Source: Jacaranda mimosifolia
Taxonomy: Eukaryota; Streptophyta; Magnoliopsida; Lamiales; Bignoniaceae
Length of the DNA: 64,000 bases
Reading direction: 5' to 3'
Assembly (NCBI GenBank): GCA_018894105.1
Contig: CM032129.1
Location: 31,451,468 to 31,515,467 of the forward strand
Under the pieces are notes generated by a model. It worked only from the letters and a program-made list of their open reading frames with translations. It was not told where the DNA came from and ran no database searches. Positions 13,601 to 26,694 of the stretch are shown here, in pieces. Within the stretch, counting starts at the first letter, position 1. Every line of letters begins with the position of its first letter. Both the position numbers and the translations under genes were made by a program.

Positions 13601-14021
13601 AACCAACTGTTGTTGCACTGCAGAATATGCATACACACTCCGAGTGAACGAAAAAAGTGACATTTACAGTTTTGGAGTAGTTCTGCTTGAGTTGGTCACC
13701 GGGAAACTTCCCATAGATCCCGAGTTTGGTGAGAAGGACTTGGTGAAATGGGTTTGCGCCACATTGGACCAGAAGGGCACAGACCATGTGATCGACCCAA
13801 AACTTGACTCTTGTTTCAAGGATGAAATATGCAGAGTCCTTAACATAGGCCTCCTCTGCACCAGCCCACTTCCTATCAACCGGCCGTCCATGAGACGGGT
13901 GGTCAAGATGATGCAAGAGATATGCCCTAAAAGCCAGCCCACAAAAGTCGGGAAAGATGGCAAATTGACACCGTATTACTACGAAGATGGTTCTGATCAA
14001 GGAAGTGTGGTGGAAGTGTAG
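10604..14021 (+). CDS. HSL1: HAESA-LIKE 1 type leucine-rich repeat receptor kinase
   Basis: Two exons, 10604-13211 and 13624-14021, joined in phase 1 (donor G|GTTAGC, acceptor CTGCAG|AA), give 1001 residues, close to HAESA/HSL1 length. Seen: signal peptide about 1-22, LRR N-cap about 23-63, about 20 plant-type LRRs to about residue 610, one membrane span about 627-650, then a kinase domain. The kinase has glycine loop GSGSSGKV near 691, VAVKK with the lysine at 714, HRD 820-822 (an RD kinase), DFG 840-842, and APE restored across the intron at 868-870. Family knowledge: HAESA and HSL receptors sit in the plasma membrane, bind IDA/IDL peptides with SERK co-receptors and drive organ abscission and related cell separation; HSL1 also perceives CLE-type signals. 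HSL1 is preferred over HAESA because of SKWTLMSFHKLGFSE, PLPINRPSMRRVVKM and the C-terminal DGKLTPYY...SDQGS. The intact frame and motifs argue for a functional gene. Confidence 0.95.
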
Positions 14022-14459
14022 CCGGAGAAGATGTAATATGTTTTCCTCAATTATTTATTTGGTATAATAAACCAGAAAGCAAGAGAAAAGATGAAACAAG
14101 GAGAGAACTGAGGTTAGCAGAAGTGAGAAAGAATTGGTGAGGAGTTTTCTGTTCTCTTCTAGCTGTAAATGAATCAGTCACCCAAGTTTTCCGACAGAGT
14201 TTTCCAGAGTATTTTTGCATTACTAGCTTTTGTTGTGTGTGCTGTCTAAATTCACTGTTTTTGGACAGTGATTCTTCTCTTACATTATATGAGATGAAAC
14301 TCTTTTGTCTAAGGATTTTCAGTTTGTTGTTGGAATGATGAATCGGGGCCATTGGTGGCAAATACTATACATTGTAGTAGAATAGCTCCCTGCTGATGGG
14401 AATGGTTTACTTCTCTGTAAAACTTTGCTACTCTACACTTGAAAAGCTGCATTTAAGAA
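14022..14459 (+). other. HSL1 3' flank
   Basis: No ORF of note. AT-rich trailer with AATAAA-like runs (for example TATAATAAACC near 14062), consistent with the 3' UTR and polyadenylation region of HSL1. A repeat begins at about 14460. Confidence 0.4.
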
Positions 14460-15088
14460 TAGAGGTGTTCAAATTCAATTCAATTCAATCAAAAAAAAGA
14501 AAAAAAAAAAAACAACAACAAATTGATCCAAAAAATCAAAAACCGATCAAAATAGAACTTTTTTGGATTGAATTGGATTTCTTTTTAAAAACCAATCGGT
14601 TTGGATCGGTTTTTGGTTCTAATATCAAAAATCGATCCAATCAAAATTGAACTGAAATCTATATACTAATCATATAAAAAAAATATATTAATTATAAAAT
14701 ACACAAATAAATTAAAATAAACTAAACCTAGGATTTTTTCCCTTTCAAAAATTAAATACATAGGAATAATTATTATGAACTTATAATTGTATAACTGTGT
14801 GTTCTTACATAATCTAGCTTAATTCCACAAGATTAGTGATATGATTGTTAAATGAAATTTACAAATTAATTGATTCAATTAACTTAATTATCAATTGTAA
14901 CTTGTCAAATATTTTAATTAAAAATTTTAATTGAAAAAATCCAATTAACCAATCCTAATCAATTTAAAATGGATTGAATTGGATAGAATTTATAATAAAA
15001 ATTTAATCGATCCAATATACATTATAAATTTTAGATCGATAAGCTTTTCATTCCAAAATCGATCCAAATCGAGCTGCAAACACCCTTA
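14460..15088. mobile_element. MITE-like repeat with GGTGTTCAAATTC/GCAAACACCC ends
   Basis: Imperfect inverted ends (AGAGGTGTTCAAATTC, GAGCTGCAAACACCCTTA) enclose internal inverted words around GATCGGTTTTTGG and AAAATCGATCC. No clean target duplication was found. Confidence 0.5.
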
Positions 15089-15520
15089 CTGAAAGTCCAT
15101 AGTGTCAGAGTTTGAAAATTAGTTGCAATTTCTTTTTACCCTATAAGCCATCGGCCGTTAATGCTTTCGTGTTCATAATATTGGCTTATGACGAACCATT
15201 TGTATTGTGATTTTTCAGAATTCAAATTTCAAATTTTAATGTGAGGATAATACCATCGGGATAATTTACCACTCGATCATTTGCATATATGATTACACAA
15301 ATAGAGGTTTCAACAATAGGAATTAAGTCAAATTTGTGTAAAAGCATTTATAAAGAGAATAGTTTGATAAATAAAGGTGCTGAGTAGTTATTTGGAAACA
15401 AAAACCATAAGTATAATAAATAAGAAGGGAAACTTTTGAATAGAAAAGATCAATTTATTTTCCAATAATAAAACTCATTAAACAATATTTCCTAAATAAT
15501 TATTCTTATTTAAAATAATA

Positions 15521-15637
15521 TTTATTTATTTATTTATTCTACATACGTGTGCTAGAGGTGAGAGATCGATAGACTCAAACTAATGACTTTACAGTATATG
15601 TGTGAGATTTATGCTAGTAGGGCTAATTAGCCACTAA
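15521..15637 (-). mobile_element. Degraded SINE copy
   Basis: The inverted SINE tail TTATTTATTTATTTATT is followed by ACATACGTGTG and a divergent body. Confidence 0.4.
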
Positions 15638-15818
15638 CATTAAAATCAAAATGGTTAAGACAATACAACTTTAATTAAGGTAAATGCATTTAGAATATTT
15701 GGAAATAAACGTTTAAACTTTTAGCTAATATAATATAATGTTTCATGTACAAAAGCATGAGTTTTGGCCATAATGGGCTTGTTTGAGACTTAATTCCCAA
15801 TCTAAGTTCAATCTAGAA

Positions 15819-16422
15819 CTGTTAATGGGTTGGATTTTGATTGAATATGTCATATTCGAATCCAATTTCAATTATCAAAATTTATATTTGAATTCGACCC
15901 GATATTCTTTAGGATCTTTGTTAGTGAGTACAATATCCGAATCTGATGGATATCTGAAATTTGATAAAAAAATCCAACCTAATTTAATATTTTTCTTTTC
16001 TTTTTTCTTCTTTTGGATTGTATAAAAATATTGTATTTATAAAGTAAATTTACGTCATATTTGAATTTTTAATAGTTTTTTATTATATATTAGTCCGAAA
16101 GTTAAATATTTGAATACTAAACACCTATTCACATTATATTAATGCATAGATAAAGTATTACGCATTATTATATTTGACTTTTTATCAATATTCCTCTTAT
16201 TTCTAATGCTAAAGACTTGAAATTAATAGCATATATAGACGTTAAGATAAATATTAGATCAATATAATATATATACGTTTCATTTTAAATTTTTTAGTAA
16301 TATTATATATAAGAGTATTAATTTAATAAAAATTATTGAAGTTTGGATATTTTAATCAAATAAATATTTTAAAATTTGAATTGAATTCAAATCTTTCGAA
16401 TTAAAATTTGATCCATTAACAG
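15819..16422. mobile_element. Inverted-repeat element
   Basis: CTGTTAATGG at 15819-15828 and CCATTAACAG at 16413-16422 are perfect complements, with further imperfect complementarity inward. Class not assigned. Confidence 0.45.
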
Positions 16423-16792
16423 TCATAGTCCAATCCTTCTCATATTTTTGCTCCACCAGGTTCTGGAGCCAGACTTCCCATGGGATTTTAATCAGTCCAA
16501 GGCCGACTGGCCCTACTCAACAAAGGGCAGGTCCAATGGGCTGGATGAGCGTCCAAGGCCATACAACCCTCGCATTGAGCAGGGTAATATTTTCCACATA
16601 ATCCAGCCCACTTTAATAATGATTTAGACCATGGCTATACTCTTATTTAAAAAAATTGTATTTGATATATAAATATATCAAATAAAAAATAAAATTAAAA
16701 GGATGGTGAATTATATATATATATATATTCTATTCCCTAGTACCGAATCATGCGTTGATGATAATTTAATTTTTATTTTTAATGAAAACAAA

Positions 16793-17232
16793 GGCTTTGT
16801 TTGGTTGTAAGTCCCTAGTACATTTTCTAACTCTCAAAACTTAAACAAACAAACACTACACATTCTCCAATTTCACTCACAAAATATAAAATTTATTTTA
16901 AAAAAATTCCTACTATCCCCAACTCCACACCATTCTCTAAGGCATCACACATTCTTTTACCATTACAAATATATACATATACTAACACTCATACAATCTA
17001 TACATACATATATATAAACAATTTTAAAATATTCATGTTATCTCAAATCCAATAAAAAAGTTCTTGATGTGACATCTTATTTTTCCAAAATACAAACAAA
17101 TAAATTATTTTCTCCCAATTCATTCTCTCAAGACACAAACAAACAACTATTACATTCCTCAATCCCACTATCTAAAATATATTCTTCCAAAATATTTTGA
17201 AAAAATGGCCCAATTCACAACCAAATATTGCC
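16793..17232. mobile_element. MITE of the 38972-39421 family
   Basis: Shares with 38972-39421 the order GGCTTTGTTTGGTTGT, CTCTCAAAACTTAAACAAAC, CATTCTCCAATTTCACTC, TACAATCTATACATACATAT, TTGATGTGACATCTT and CCCAATTCACAACCAAA. Confidence 0.7.
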
Positions 17233-18682
17233 AAAATTTTCTTGGCTAACAAAAACTTATCCAAATTGCGATGCCATTTACATGCACAAAGCACGTGAAG
17301 CAAAGCCCTAAAAAAGCCGCTTTTGCCGTCAGCTAATAAAAAGGCTTCCAATTAAAGCCAGAAAATACTTCAAAGTAAACACTTGAGTGAACTTATGGGT
17401 TTTATAAATTTGGAAATAAATATATAAATCCAAACATGGTAGGCCAATATGGCGAAAATCATTAAATTAGATCCATTCCAGCGTGTCAACTTAGTTTGGC
17501 TATATTTGATTGTTTCACTTTACCCAATCACATGGTAATCAACCAAAGTTAAATCCCCATACTAAATAACAAGATATATATATATATATAGCAATTTATT
17601 TGATTTAAACTTTTCCATATACGGTGAAAATGCATTTAGTTTGGACACATACATTTCTTGGAAGGAGAAGAAGACTACGCGAAGAAACATAGCAGAATGG
17701 GACAAATACAACGGTTTAAATCTTTTATTCCAATTTATGTTTTATCTCATATTCTATTTCATGGATATATGATATGTGTATTAAATATTTTCTTATAAAA
17801 ATAATTAATTGAGAATCATATACACTTGACATACATACAACACATTCAAATAGGAGATGAAACACAAAATAGAATGACAGATTCAAGTTGCAAATCGAGT
17901 TTTGGTATAGTCCGCCTTTTGTTACTTTCATATTAGTTGGCATGTACGTATACAATTTGGAGTAGCATTTTATTTTTCTACAGAAGAAAGCTTTAAGGGC
18001 ACTCCAGATTGACACTGGAGCTAAAACCCTCTTTCACTTCATTCTCTTAAGTAAAGAGGTGAAATGTCCTTCAAGAATCAGAGTTTGCCCCATATCCACT
18101 CTACCTCTTAATTCCTTCTTCATCTTCACATGATTTTACCATCTTTAGTTTAGGTCAAGTTCAAGAATCCTTGGTCAGTATTTGTCTGCAGAACGCACTT
18201 ATTTAGAGAATTTGTCTAAAAGGGTGCAAACAAGTTGGGTCGGTTCACGAATTTGAACTAGTTCGAATCGAGCTTGCAACAGTTCGAGCTTGAGTCGAGC
18301 TCTAATTCTAGTCGTATGTATCTAGACTCAAGACTCGCGAGCCAGTATATAATTAAATATTATTTTTTATTTTATTAATAAATATATATTATATTACTAC
18401 TTTTTATTTATAATTTGAGTTCGAGCCTGCAGGTTTTTATAATTCATTTGTCAATTCAAGCCTTCTTCATCTTCACATGATTTTACTCTCTTTGAAACAA
18501 TACTCATTAATTTAGGTCAAGTTAAAGAATCCCTTGGTCAGTCTTTGTCTGCAAAACGCACTTGTTTAGAGAATTTGTCTGAATTATAAGAAAAGAGATT
18601 GGATGTCATTTAGTGTCGCCATTATATTTATAGAGTTACGGTTTTGAGGTTGTACTGCTATATTTCTTTCTTTTTTTATTTC

Positions 18683-18788
18683 AATTTATACACACGTATA
18701 TTTAGAGTTCGTTATATTCAAATTTTTGACTTCGCACTTTAAGTGTGAGACTTATACTGTCAGATCAAAGACTATTTCGCATGCTGCT
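18683..18788 (-). mobile_element. tRNA-type SINE copy
   Basis: The inverted tail (TTTATACACACGTATAT), B-box region and GTGTGAGACTTATACTG body match the family. Confidence 0.6.
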
Positions 18789-18864
18789 ATACTTAAAGTC
18801 TACTTTCGTATTTTATAGATGATTTGACTAATATACCCTTATAATAAATATCATGTATTTGTGT

Positions 18865-18872
18865 ATATATAC
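18865..18872 (+). promoter_or_regulatory. Possible TATA box of the NAC gene
   Basis: TATATATA-type sequence about 265 bp upstream of the NAC ATG, within AT-rich DNA. A second candidate, CATATAATTC, lies near 18922. The choice between them is uncertain. Confidence 0.3.
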
Positions 18873-19103
18873 ACGAATGAACCCTAACTTACCGTCCACA
18901 CGACCTAGTTGTTTTTCTACACATATAATTCATTCCTTTGTTATTCACTTGATATTTGCAAGAGAACTCTAACCCCCTCCATTTCTGGAGATTACTTCTT
19001 CTTTTTGTTCATTTCTCCTTTTTCTTTAACGTTTATGTGTTAACTTGTTTACTTGGTAGAAAAATCTCTGGGCATTGAGATTGGAAGAGGTGGAGGAAAC
19101 CCC

Positions 19104-19136
19104 ATGGGCATAAGATCAGCAGTAGAAGAGAAATGA
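19104..19136 (+). promoter_or_regulatory. Upstream ORF overlapping the NAC start codon
   Basis: ATG at 19104 in a good context (CCCATGGGC) opens a 10-codon frame, [10 protein letters not shown]. Its TGA at 19134-19136 overlaps the NAC ATG at 19133 as ATGA. If this stretch is in the mRNA, ribosomes reaching the NAC start by leaky scanning or reinitiation would be controlled by it. Confidence 0.5.
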
Positions 19137-21122
19137 AATGGTGCAATAATGATGAAGAAATCACAGCCCTCCAAATCATCTCAGGTCACCAAGAAAATAG
19201 TTTTTCCAGTTCAAGAACTGATCAACTTCAGACCAGAATCTGCCCTTCATGCGGCCAAATCATAAAGCTCCAACATCAGGTACGTATATATATATACACA
19301 TATACACACATTAAAGGATCAAGCGTTTTCCTTATATATTTTGGCAGCGCAAAGCACCATATAAGGCTACGATCAGCTTGAGGTGGCTGCGCCCTGTAAG
19401 CATCATAGGTTGGGCGGTTAGTCCCGAGTCAAAGAATGATGCGAATAATAAATCCAACAATACATACTCTATTAATTTCTTCAAATTTTCAAATAGTTGT
19501 TGCTTGTAAAAGAAAAGGTAAAATTTTTCTTATATATATTAATTAAAAGATTAAAATTTGGACTAGACTGGATTCATTCAAGATTTGCCTGGACTGCCTG
19601 CTGGGGTGAAGTTTGATCCATCTGATCAAGAAATTCTTCAACATCTGGAGGCTAAAGTGCTTTCTGATAATCCTCTAATTGATGAATTTATTCCCACTAT
19701 TGAGGGTGAAAATGGAATTTGCTACACTCATCCAGAGAAGCTGCCAGGTAATATTATTTAATTTCTCAAGCATATTATATATATTTTTCCTTGAATCAAA
19801 CAATTAGATTAATCATATTGAATTAAAGTCTTGAATATTAATTGCTTCTTCTTTGCCTAATTCGTGACCAAAAAGGTTAAGTTAGTCGGTAATGGTAGCA
19901 TGTCTCACATGATTGTCCAATCATATAAGTTGCACTAGCCTGCTTAGCAAAGTATTGATGGTATTGCAAGAATAATATACTCAATTAAAAAATATTTATA
20001 AAATAAAATTCACTCTCCTATTATTTCATAGCCTCGATTAATCATCACTTGCACGTCAAACCTTCAAATTCTAACTAATAGTATGGTAGATTCTCATCAA
20101 ATTACGTGATCTACCAACGTCTTAACTGACACCACTATAAATAATTTCAATATCTACTTTTCATACAGGCCATTCGATTAATTTTTTATATTGCCTTATT
20201 ACTTTTACCATTTTTATTTTATCTATAGACTTTCATGAAGTTGGGCATCGAGGGGTTTTTCGGATATCCCAACAATCTTAAAATATCTTTATTTTTAGAA
20301 TTGAATCAAATTCATCGTTATACCCAGAAATTCAACCTAAGAAAAATCTCCATAACTCACATTAAATCTAGACTAAATAGTATCAATATATTAATCAATT
20401 TGAAGCTTTCCTTGTGTAAATCCAGCAGATTGGGATAAAAAATCGTTGTAATTATTCTTGTTCTGAAATTCTACAAGAAAAAAGAAATTCGAATAAAAAA
20501 AAAATTCTGATTATATATAGGTGTGAGCAAGGATGGTCAAGTGCGCCATTTCTTCCACAGGCCCTCAAAGGCGTACACAACGGGGACACGAAAACGGAGA
20601 AAAGTACACACCGCTGCCGCCGCCGCCGCCGGCGGTGAAACCCGGTGGCACAAGACCGGCAAGACCAGGCCTGTTTCAACGGCTGGTAAGATCAAAGGTT
20701 ACAAAAAGATACTCGTTCTGTACACAAACTACGGCCGGGAAAGAAAGCCGGAGAAGACTAATTGGGTGATGCACCAGTACCACTTAGGCGATGGTGAGGA
20801 TGAAAAAGATGGAGAATTAGTGGTCTCAAAGGTGTTCTACCAAACACAGCCTAGACAGTGCGGCTCATCAGCCATGAAAGAAGAAGTTATGACCAATAAT
20901 ATTACAGAATCAAGATCTTCAAGCAAGAGTTCTGAAAGCAATTTCTTGGTGAAAAACGCCGGTTTTGGAGAGTACTATGATCCTAATTCCTTGATCTCGT
21001 ACAATGTTGGGAGACCAGATATCAATGGAGACAGCCCAACTCGGATGATTCCTGGTTTGGGTGTTCATGGTGATGCATCATATTTTGTTGGTTTGCATTC
21101 GGTTACAAGCAAAGGCAAATGA
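19133..21122 (+). CDS. SND2: NAC transcription factor, SND2/SND3 (ANAC073/ANAC010) type
   Basis: Three exons, 19133-19279, 19567-19747 and 20521-21122, in phases 0, 1 and end, give 309 residues. The NAC domain is the divergent form of this subgroup: [23 protein letters not shown], then [54 protein letters not shown] and [14 protein letters not shown]. The N-terminus MKWCNND and a CPSCG motif near residues 37-41 are also typical. Known role: these nuclear NACs act under the SND1/NST/VND master switches and activate secondary cell wall genes in fibres and vessels. The region after about residue 210 is serine-rich and less conserved, as expected for an activation domain. An upstream ORF overlaps the start codon. 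SND2 and SND3 cannot be separated by eye, so the symbol marks the subgroup. Confidence 0.93.
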
Positions 21123-21375
21123 TGAAGCTAAAGAAAATAAGTCCGTGAATCAGCCACGATCCTCTTTTTCTTTCTTTTTTCTTTTTTTAAAAAGGATCGA
21201 TGAGGAAAATGATTAAATAAATTAATCTACTAAAGAACCCATAATTTAAAAGTTGGCTAATTTTAAGACTCTTGATCATTAGTAATATTGTCGACATAAG
21301 ATATGTAGAATAGCACTTTGAATTCTCTATTCTATTTTATATTTCATTTTCTATTTCAGTGTAATGTATTTTTTT

Positions 21376-21486
21376 TATTTATTTATACACACGCACCCAT
21401 ATCAGGAGTTCGTTCGGGTTCGAACTCTTGACCTCCCACATTATGCGAAAAAACTTATATCACTGGGTCATATGCCACTCAGCATA
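21376..21486 (-). mobile_element. tRNA-type SINE copy
   Basis: On the - strand: A-box-like TGACCCAGTGATATAAGT, B-box AGAGTTCGAACCC, GTGCGTGTGTATAAATAAAT tail. One of the better-preserved copies. Confidence 0.8.
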
Positions 21487-21925
21487 TTCCAGTGTGATGT
21501 ATATATATGTCAAGTGTATTTAGTTCTCAATCAATTATTTTTATAGAGAAATATTTAATACATACGCCATATTTTCATGCAATGAAATAAAATATTAAAT
21601 ATAAATTGGAATTGAAGATTTAAACCAGTGGAAGAGTCACATGTACACAATGAGTATGTATGGTATAGGAGTTACTATTGTAATTTTTCCTTCGATAATT
21701 TAAATAAATATGTGACAAAATTTCAATTGTCTTCTATGTTCATGGCTTCATGCTTCATAGACCTATGTTGATAGGGCTGCCAGGCCTCAATACTTGGGCC
21801 TTTGGCCCTTTGGTATTTATAGTAAAGAGTCCAATGGGCCAAGACGGCCTATTTGTTGTCTTTTTCACTTACTGCTACTTATTTTTGGTCCAGACAAATC
21901 CTACCTCGAGTGAGAGGTCGAAGAT

Positions 21926-22237
21926 GAGCCCGTTTGGTTTCATTTCGATAGCCTTTTTTTTCATTTTCTAATATTTTAGAAATGAAACACATCATTTTTT
22001 AGGTAGTTTCATCCAATATCATTTTTATTTTCATTTTCAAAATATATTTTTTAATAACTTATATATCTTCTCCCAATATTCCATTATTTTTATCTCTCTC
22101 CACCTACAATTTATTAAACCGACATAATCATTACTTTTCCAACAATTGATCCAAATACAAACTCATTTTCAATTTATTTCCACTAACTAATTTTTTAGAC
22201 TTTAAAAATGATGAAAATGAAAATGAATCCAAATGGG
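21926..22237. mobile_element. Harbinger-like MITE, GTTTGGTTTTATTTCC family
   Basis: Starts GAGCCCGTTTGGTTTCATTT and ends AAAATGAATCCAAATGGGG. The interior TCTCCACCTACAATTTATTA is the family sequence. Confidence 0.7.
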
Positions 22238-24599
22238 GTATATTGAGAGTATTTTTTCGAGCCAATTTTTAAAAATGTGAATTTTTTATCTATATTTATC
22301 TACGCAATACTGAAAAGAAAAAATAGTCTTTACACTTACAAAATGACGGTTATGATATTATTACACCAATTTTTAATATATCAATTATACTTTTAAATAT
22401 TTTACTGGATTGAAAAATGTTTTTAAGATTTCAAATATAATTTTACTCCTTAATAAAAATAGTTACTATCTCCCATATTCTTTCTTTTTCCATCTTCTCT
22501 CAACTTCTCTTTCTTTCTCCAACAATTCTACATGTTAACATTGTATTTTCCTAAAAATAATCCCATAAACTTTTATTTTGCATGTTATTCAATACACTTA
22601 TTGTTAAAAATGAATTATTATTTATTTATATTTGTTTGTAAAATAGAGGTTTTTTATTTTTTATTTTTTATTAGTACAATCAGTGTTCATAAGATATGAG
22701 ATAAGATAAAATTATGCAGTTAGGGATACATGAAAAAAATCCTAATTAGTTATCTTGTTATGTTGGTATATTTGTTTAGGGTCCATTTAAATGACACCAG
22801 GGCACAAACTCGTAAAAGTATGTTTTTTATTTATCAATTGTTTATACTCTTCTTTTGTAGTAAAATTCTCTCACACGTACTTGTTGATGAACGCAATTCT
22901 GATTTGATTAGATAAACAATATAAAATCTCTATATTAATGACTATTTTTGTACTCATAAACTATAGTTCGTGTTTAAATTTCAAAATCGAACTTAGTAGT
23001 GGCAAATTGATGGGTTAGGCTCAAAATGATATTTATATTTATTGGTTAAAAATGGGTTGGGTCGATTTGGGCTGTTTCAAAACAAAAAAAAAAAATAAAA
23101 TATATATATATATATATAAACTTTTTTTGCTAAATACATCATTATATTATTTTATTAAACTATAATTTTTTATCTTTATTTGATGTATTTTAATTAATTA
23201 TTATTAAGTTGTTATTAATCACATAAAATCAAATTAAGTAAACTTATAATTTACTTATTATTTTATAATATTTATATATTTTTTAATAAAATAACAATCT
23301 TGTTAATGAATAAAACATAACTATTTAAAATATTTTAAATTTAGAGCAAAAATAGAATTATTGAGAGAAAATAATGGAAAGGAAAAAGTAAGATCTAGTG
23401 GAAGAATTAACCATTACTAAAAATAGGCTGCAAAATGACACGACGAGAAAGTTGATGTGTAATGATACGTAAGACTTGGATAGAGTGAAACCCAAAAAAA
23501 TATTTAACAAATGATTTAGATTATATAGATTTAGATTATATAATTCAATGAGTATTTCATCTTAATTTTTTTATTATAAATAAATATTAAGTATATTAAA
23601 TTTTTTATAATAATACTTAGTTACGAATTAAATATATATGTAAGCATGAATAGTAATAAAGGATTAAACACAAAACAAAGTAAACAAATTCAAAATAATT
23701 TGAGATCTCACGAAACGGAAAACAAAAACAAAAGAACGATCTTCAATTATAAAAACATTATAAATTAGCAAAGAAGAAGTTGAAGGAGAACTTCTTTAAT
23801 GGCTGGCGTTTTGTATGGTTTTGGTGCGGAGAATGGACAGATTACTCATAGCTAATAGGGGAGATAACTTAAAAATAAAATAAAATAAATGAGAAATAAA
23901 TTGTAAATCATAGGTGTTCGAAGTTTAAAGTAGAGGATGAAAACGGTTTGGAATAATTTTAGATCCGTTTTAGTTTAAAACCCAATTTAACTCATAAAAA
24001 CTCAACTCATATTCAACCCTTTAAAATTCAATCCAAACTAAAACAAATCAAATTATTATAAACCCAACCCAGCTCAAACTTAAGTGGGTTAGATTGAAAT
24101 CATGAGTTTAAACTCAAATTGCCCCCAATCGTACCCGTTGACACAAAAAAAAAAAGAAAAGAAATTGAGAAGCAAATCTCAAATTAGGAATTCAAAGTCA
24201 TAAAAGTTATTTAGGTAGTTGATAAGATAGGTAGATACCACAATATTGCCCATAGTGCACTATAAAAAAAAAAATCCACTAGAGTTGCTACGTTTGCACA
24301 CATTGAACGGTCCAACAGAACTTGGTACCTATATCATCATCTTCCTCGTCATGCATAATCATCTCTAATTCCATGAAGTATAGTTGACTTCCAAACACAG
24401 CCTTATGGGGTAGCAATCACCTCACTATAAAATTTTGAACTAATCAATGGTGGACAAAGAAGATGACAAAAAGGGATTTGGTCATAAAGAAGCTTTACTT
24501 AAAATAAATAATCCTCACATCAAATTTCCAAGATAGTGAATTTTTTTGGATAATTACATAATCTCTTGATTGATATTGAGAATATGGAGTGATATATTT

Positions 24600-24806
24600 T
24601 TAATAGAGCCACTAATGGGGTATCGAAACAAATAAAATAAATTTTTTAAAAATTTTAAAGCAGAATTTATAACATTCTAACATTTTATTTTAGAAGCTTA
24701 TAAATTTTTTTAAAATAATTTATCAATTACTTTATGATATCTATGCAGTCTCAAATATTTATAAAATATTTTGAAGAGCTTTTAAGCTCAGCTAAACACC
24801 CTCTGA
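24600..24806. mobile_element. Fragment of the 32384-32770 MITE family
   Basis: TTTTAAGCTCAGCTAAACACC end and the ACTTATAAATTTTTT-type interior match. The other end is missing. Confidence 0.5.
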
Positions 24807-26329
24807 AGTGAATGGTGCGTAGACTTTTATTGTAAAAGTCTATTGGTCATCTAAAATTTAATCAATTATTAAAATCATGTGATCGAAAATCAACCCAAAA
24901 AAAAAATAAATAAATAAATAAAAGGTGCAATTTTCTTTTCGTTTCTTCAAATAATCTAGAGTTATAGACCAGCAGAATTTAAGTCAACCACGGGATGTTG
25001 GTCTGAGTGGACTAAGTGACACGTTTCTGGGAATGTTAAAACCATTAGAAAGATTGAATCATCATGAAAAATTTCCACCACAACTAACTTGATGCACCTA
25101 ATCTTAATTGAGTATTGACCATCACTACTTGGGTTATAAATTGATTTTGGGCCACTAAATAGGTAGGTATGCTAGGGGTGCACTATAATTATCATGGAGA
25201 AATTAAAATTTTAGATCAAAATATAATGTGTGTGTGTATATATATATATATGATATTATAAACTATTTAAAAAATAATTGTTGAACAACGAACATTCAGT
25301 TCAGATATTAGAGTCAAAGCACTTCACTTTCTCAATCATGGCAAATTCTTTTAGAAAAAAAAAAATGGTGTATTCAACGTGATCGTTAATGTAAATATAG
25401 TTTACATGATATAATTTAAATTCGCTTTGGTTGGAGGAAGGAAATGAAATATTCAGGCGAAAATGAATTCCTACTTCCAACTTTGCAATGGTGTTCTTTT
25501 ACATATTTTACTGTTCTATCGAAAATTCTTCTTTTATGATTTTTTTTTTCAAAAAATTTAAAATAGTTGGAAGCTGATTCTTTACTTCAGTAAATGAAAA
25601 ATAAGAAATAGAGTCTAAAACTATATATATATATATATATATATAAATATCCTGACGAATTGCCATACAAAGTAAAAGTATATTTTCTTGAATAAAGAAA
25701 TAGATTATTGATCTAATGTTAATAAATATCTATTATTGGATTGATCGATAAAATAGCCGAGTTGATAAAGAAGATATCACTAAAATTCCTTTAAAGAGGG
25801 ATAAAGCTAAGTGGAAATATGGGTTAAAATTTCATATATTTTATAATAATTTTGTTATTAGTAATGAATGATACAATGGTTTGTACTTGAATTTAAAATT
25901 TTACTTAATTTTATTATGATTATTTATACAATTTTCATGAAAAATTGTGCCATTGGACGCCAGACTACTCATTTTTTATGATCTTTATGATTAAAAATGT
26001 TATTAATCAAACATTAATTGTGCTTTAGCATTGAAGTGATAAAATAAAATCAGTATATAAACTAAAGGCTAAAAGAAACCAAACAAGAGGTCTTATCATG
26101 GAATTATTTATCCCTATTGGGTTGATAACATTTCATAGTGTATATTAATTATTGCTTAGAAAGCAATCAATACTAATTAGAATAATGAGGAGGATTTCCT
26201 ATCACATCAAAAATTGGCAACAAAATGACTATGCTTATCTTTCCACACATATACATAGTGCCATATGGGGTCTTTCTTTCTTTCTTTTTTTCTTTTTTTA
26301 AATGTTGTTAGGGCCTTAAAAAAATAATT

Positions 26330-26694
26330 AATGATGACATATTAAGCAACAATACAAAAATCTTACAAATTAAATAGTGACAAGAATAATATTTGAGTTC
26401 ACTATTGATGGTTAGTAATACTCCAACAGTGATAGCTTAGTAACAACAAAACTTATCATAATTATAGTAATAATTTTTATTTTCATTAAGTTATCGTCAT
26501 AAGATTGTCAGTAATTGTTAATTATGACAATTTAAAACATTAATTCTTATCACTGTTGAGCCACATAGTGACAAATCAAAAATTATTATCATTTAAAAAA
26601 TATTATTATTGATAAAATAAAATTTTTTATTATTTAATATATATTATTAGTGATAGTGTTTATATTGTCACTATTATTTTCTTTACTTGTAGTG
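26330..26694. mobile_element. CACTA-like element end
   Basis: Ends TTTCTTTACTTGTAGTG, which reads CACTACAAGTAAAGAAA on the - strand, like the CACTACAAGAAAA terminus of dicot CACTA elements. The interior GTGACAATAA/TTATCACT words match 8690-9115. The other end is unclear. Confidence 0.45.

Larger units (their letters stand above)
15089..19103. other. Gene-free stretch between HSL1 and the NAC gene
   Basis: AT-rich and free of recognisable genes. It holds a SINE remnant (15521-15637), an inverted-repeat element (15819-16422), a MITE (16793-17232), a hAT-family remnant at about 18218-18465, and a SINE (18683-18788). Sequence at 18115-18225 recurs at 18465-18580 (TTCATCTTCACATGATTTTA, then GGTCAGTCTTTGTCTGCA and similar), a direct duplication bracketing the hAT-like remnant. 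Confidence 0.5.
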
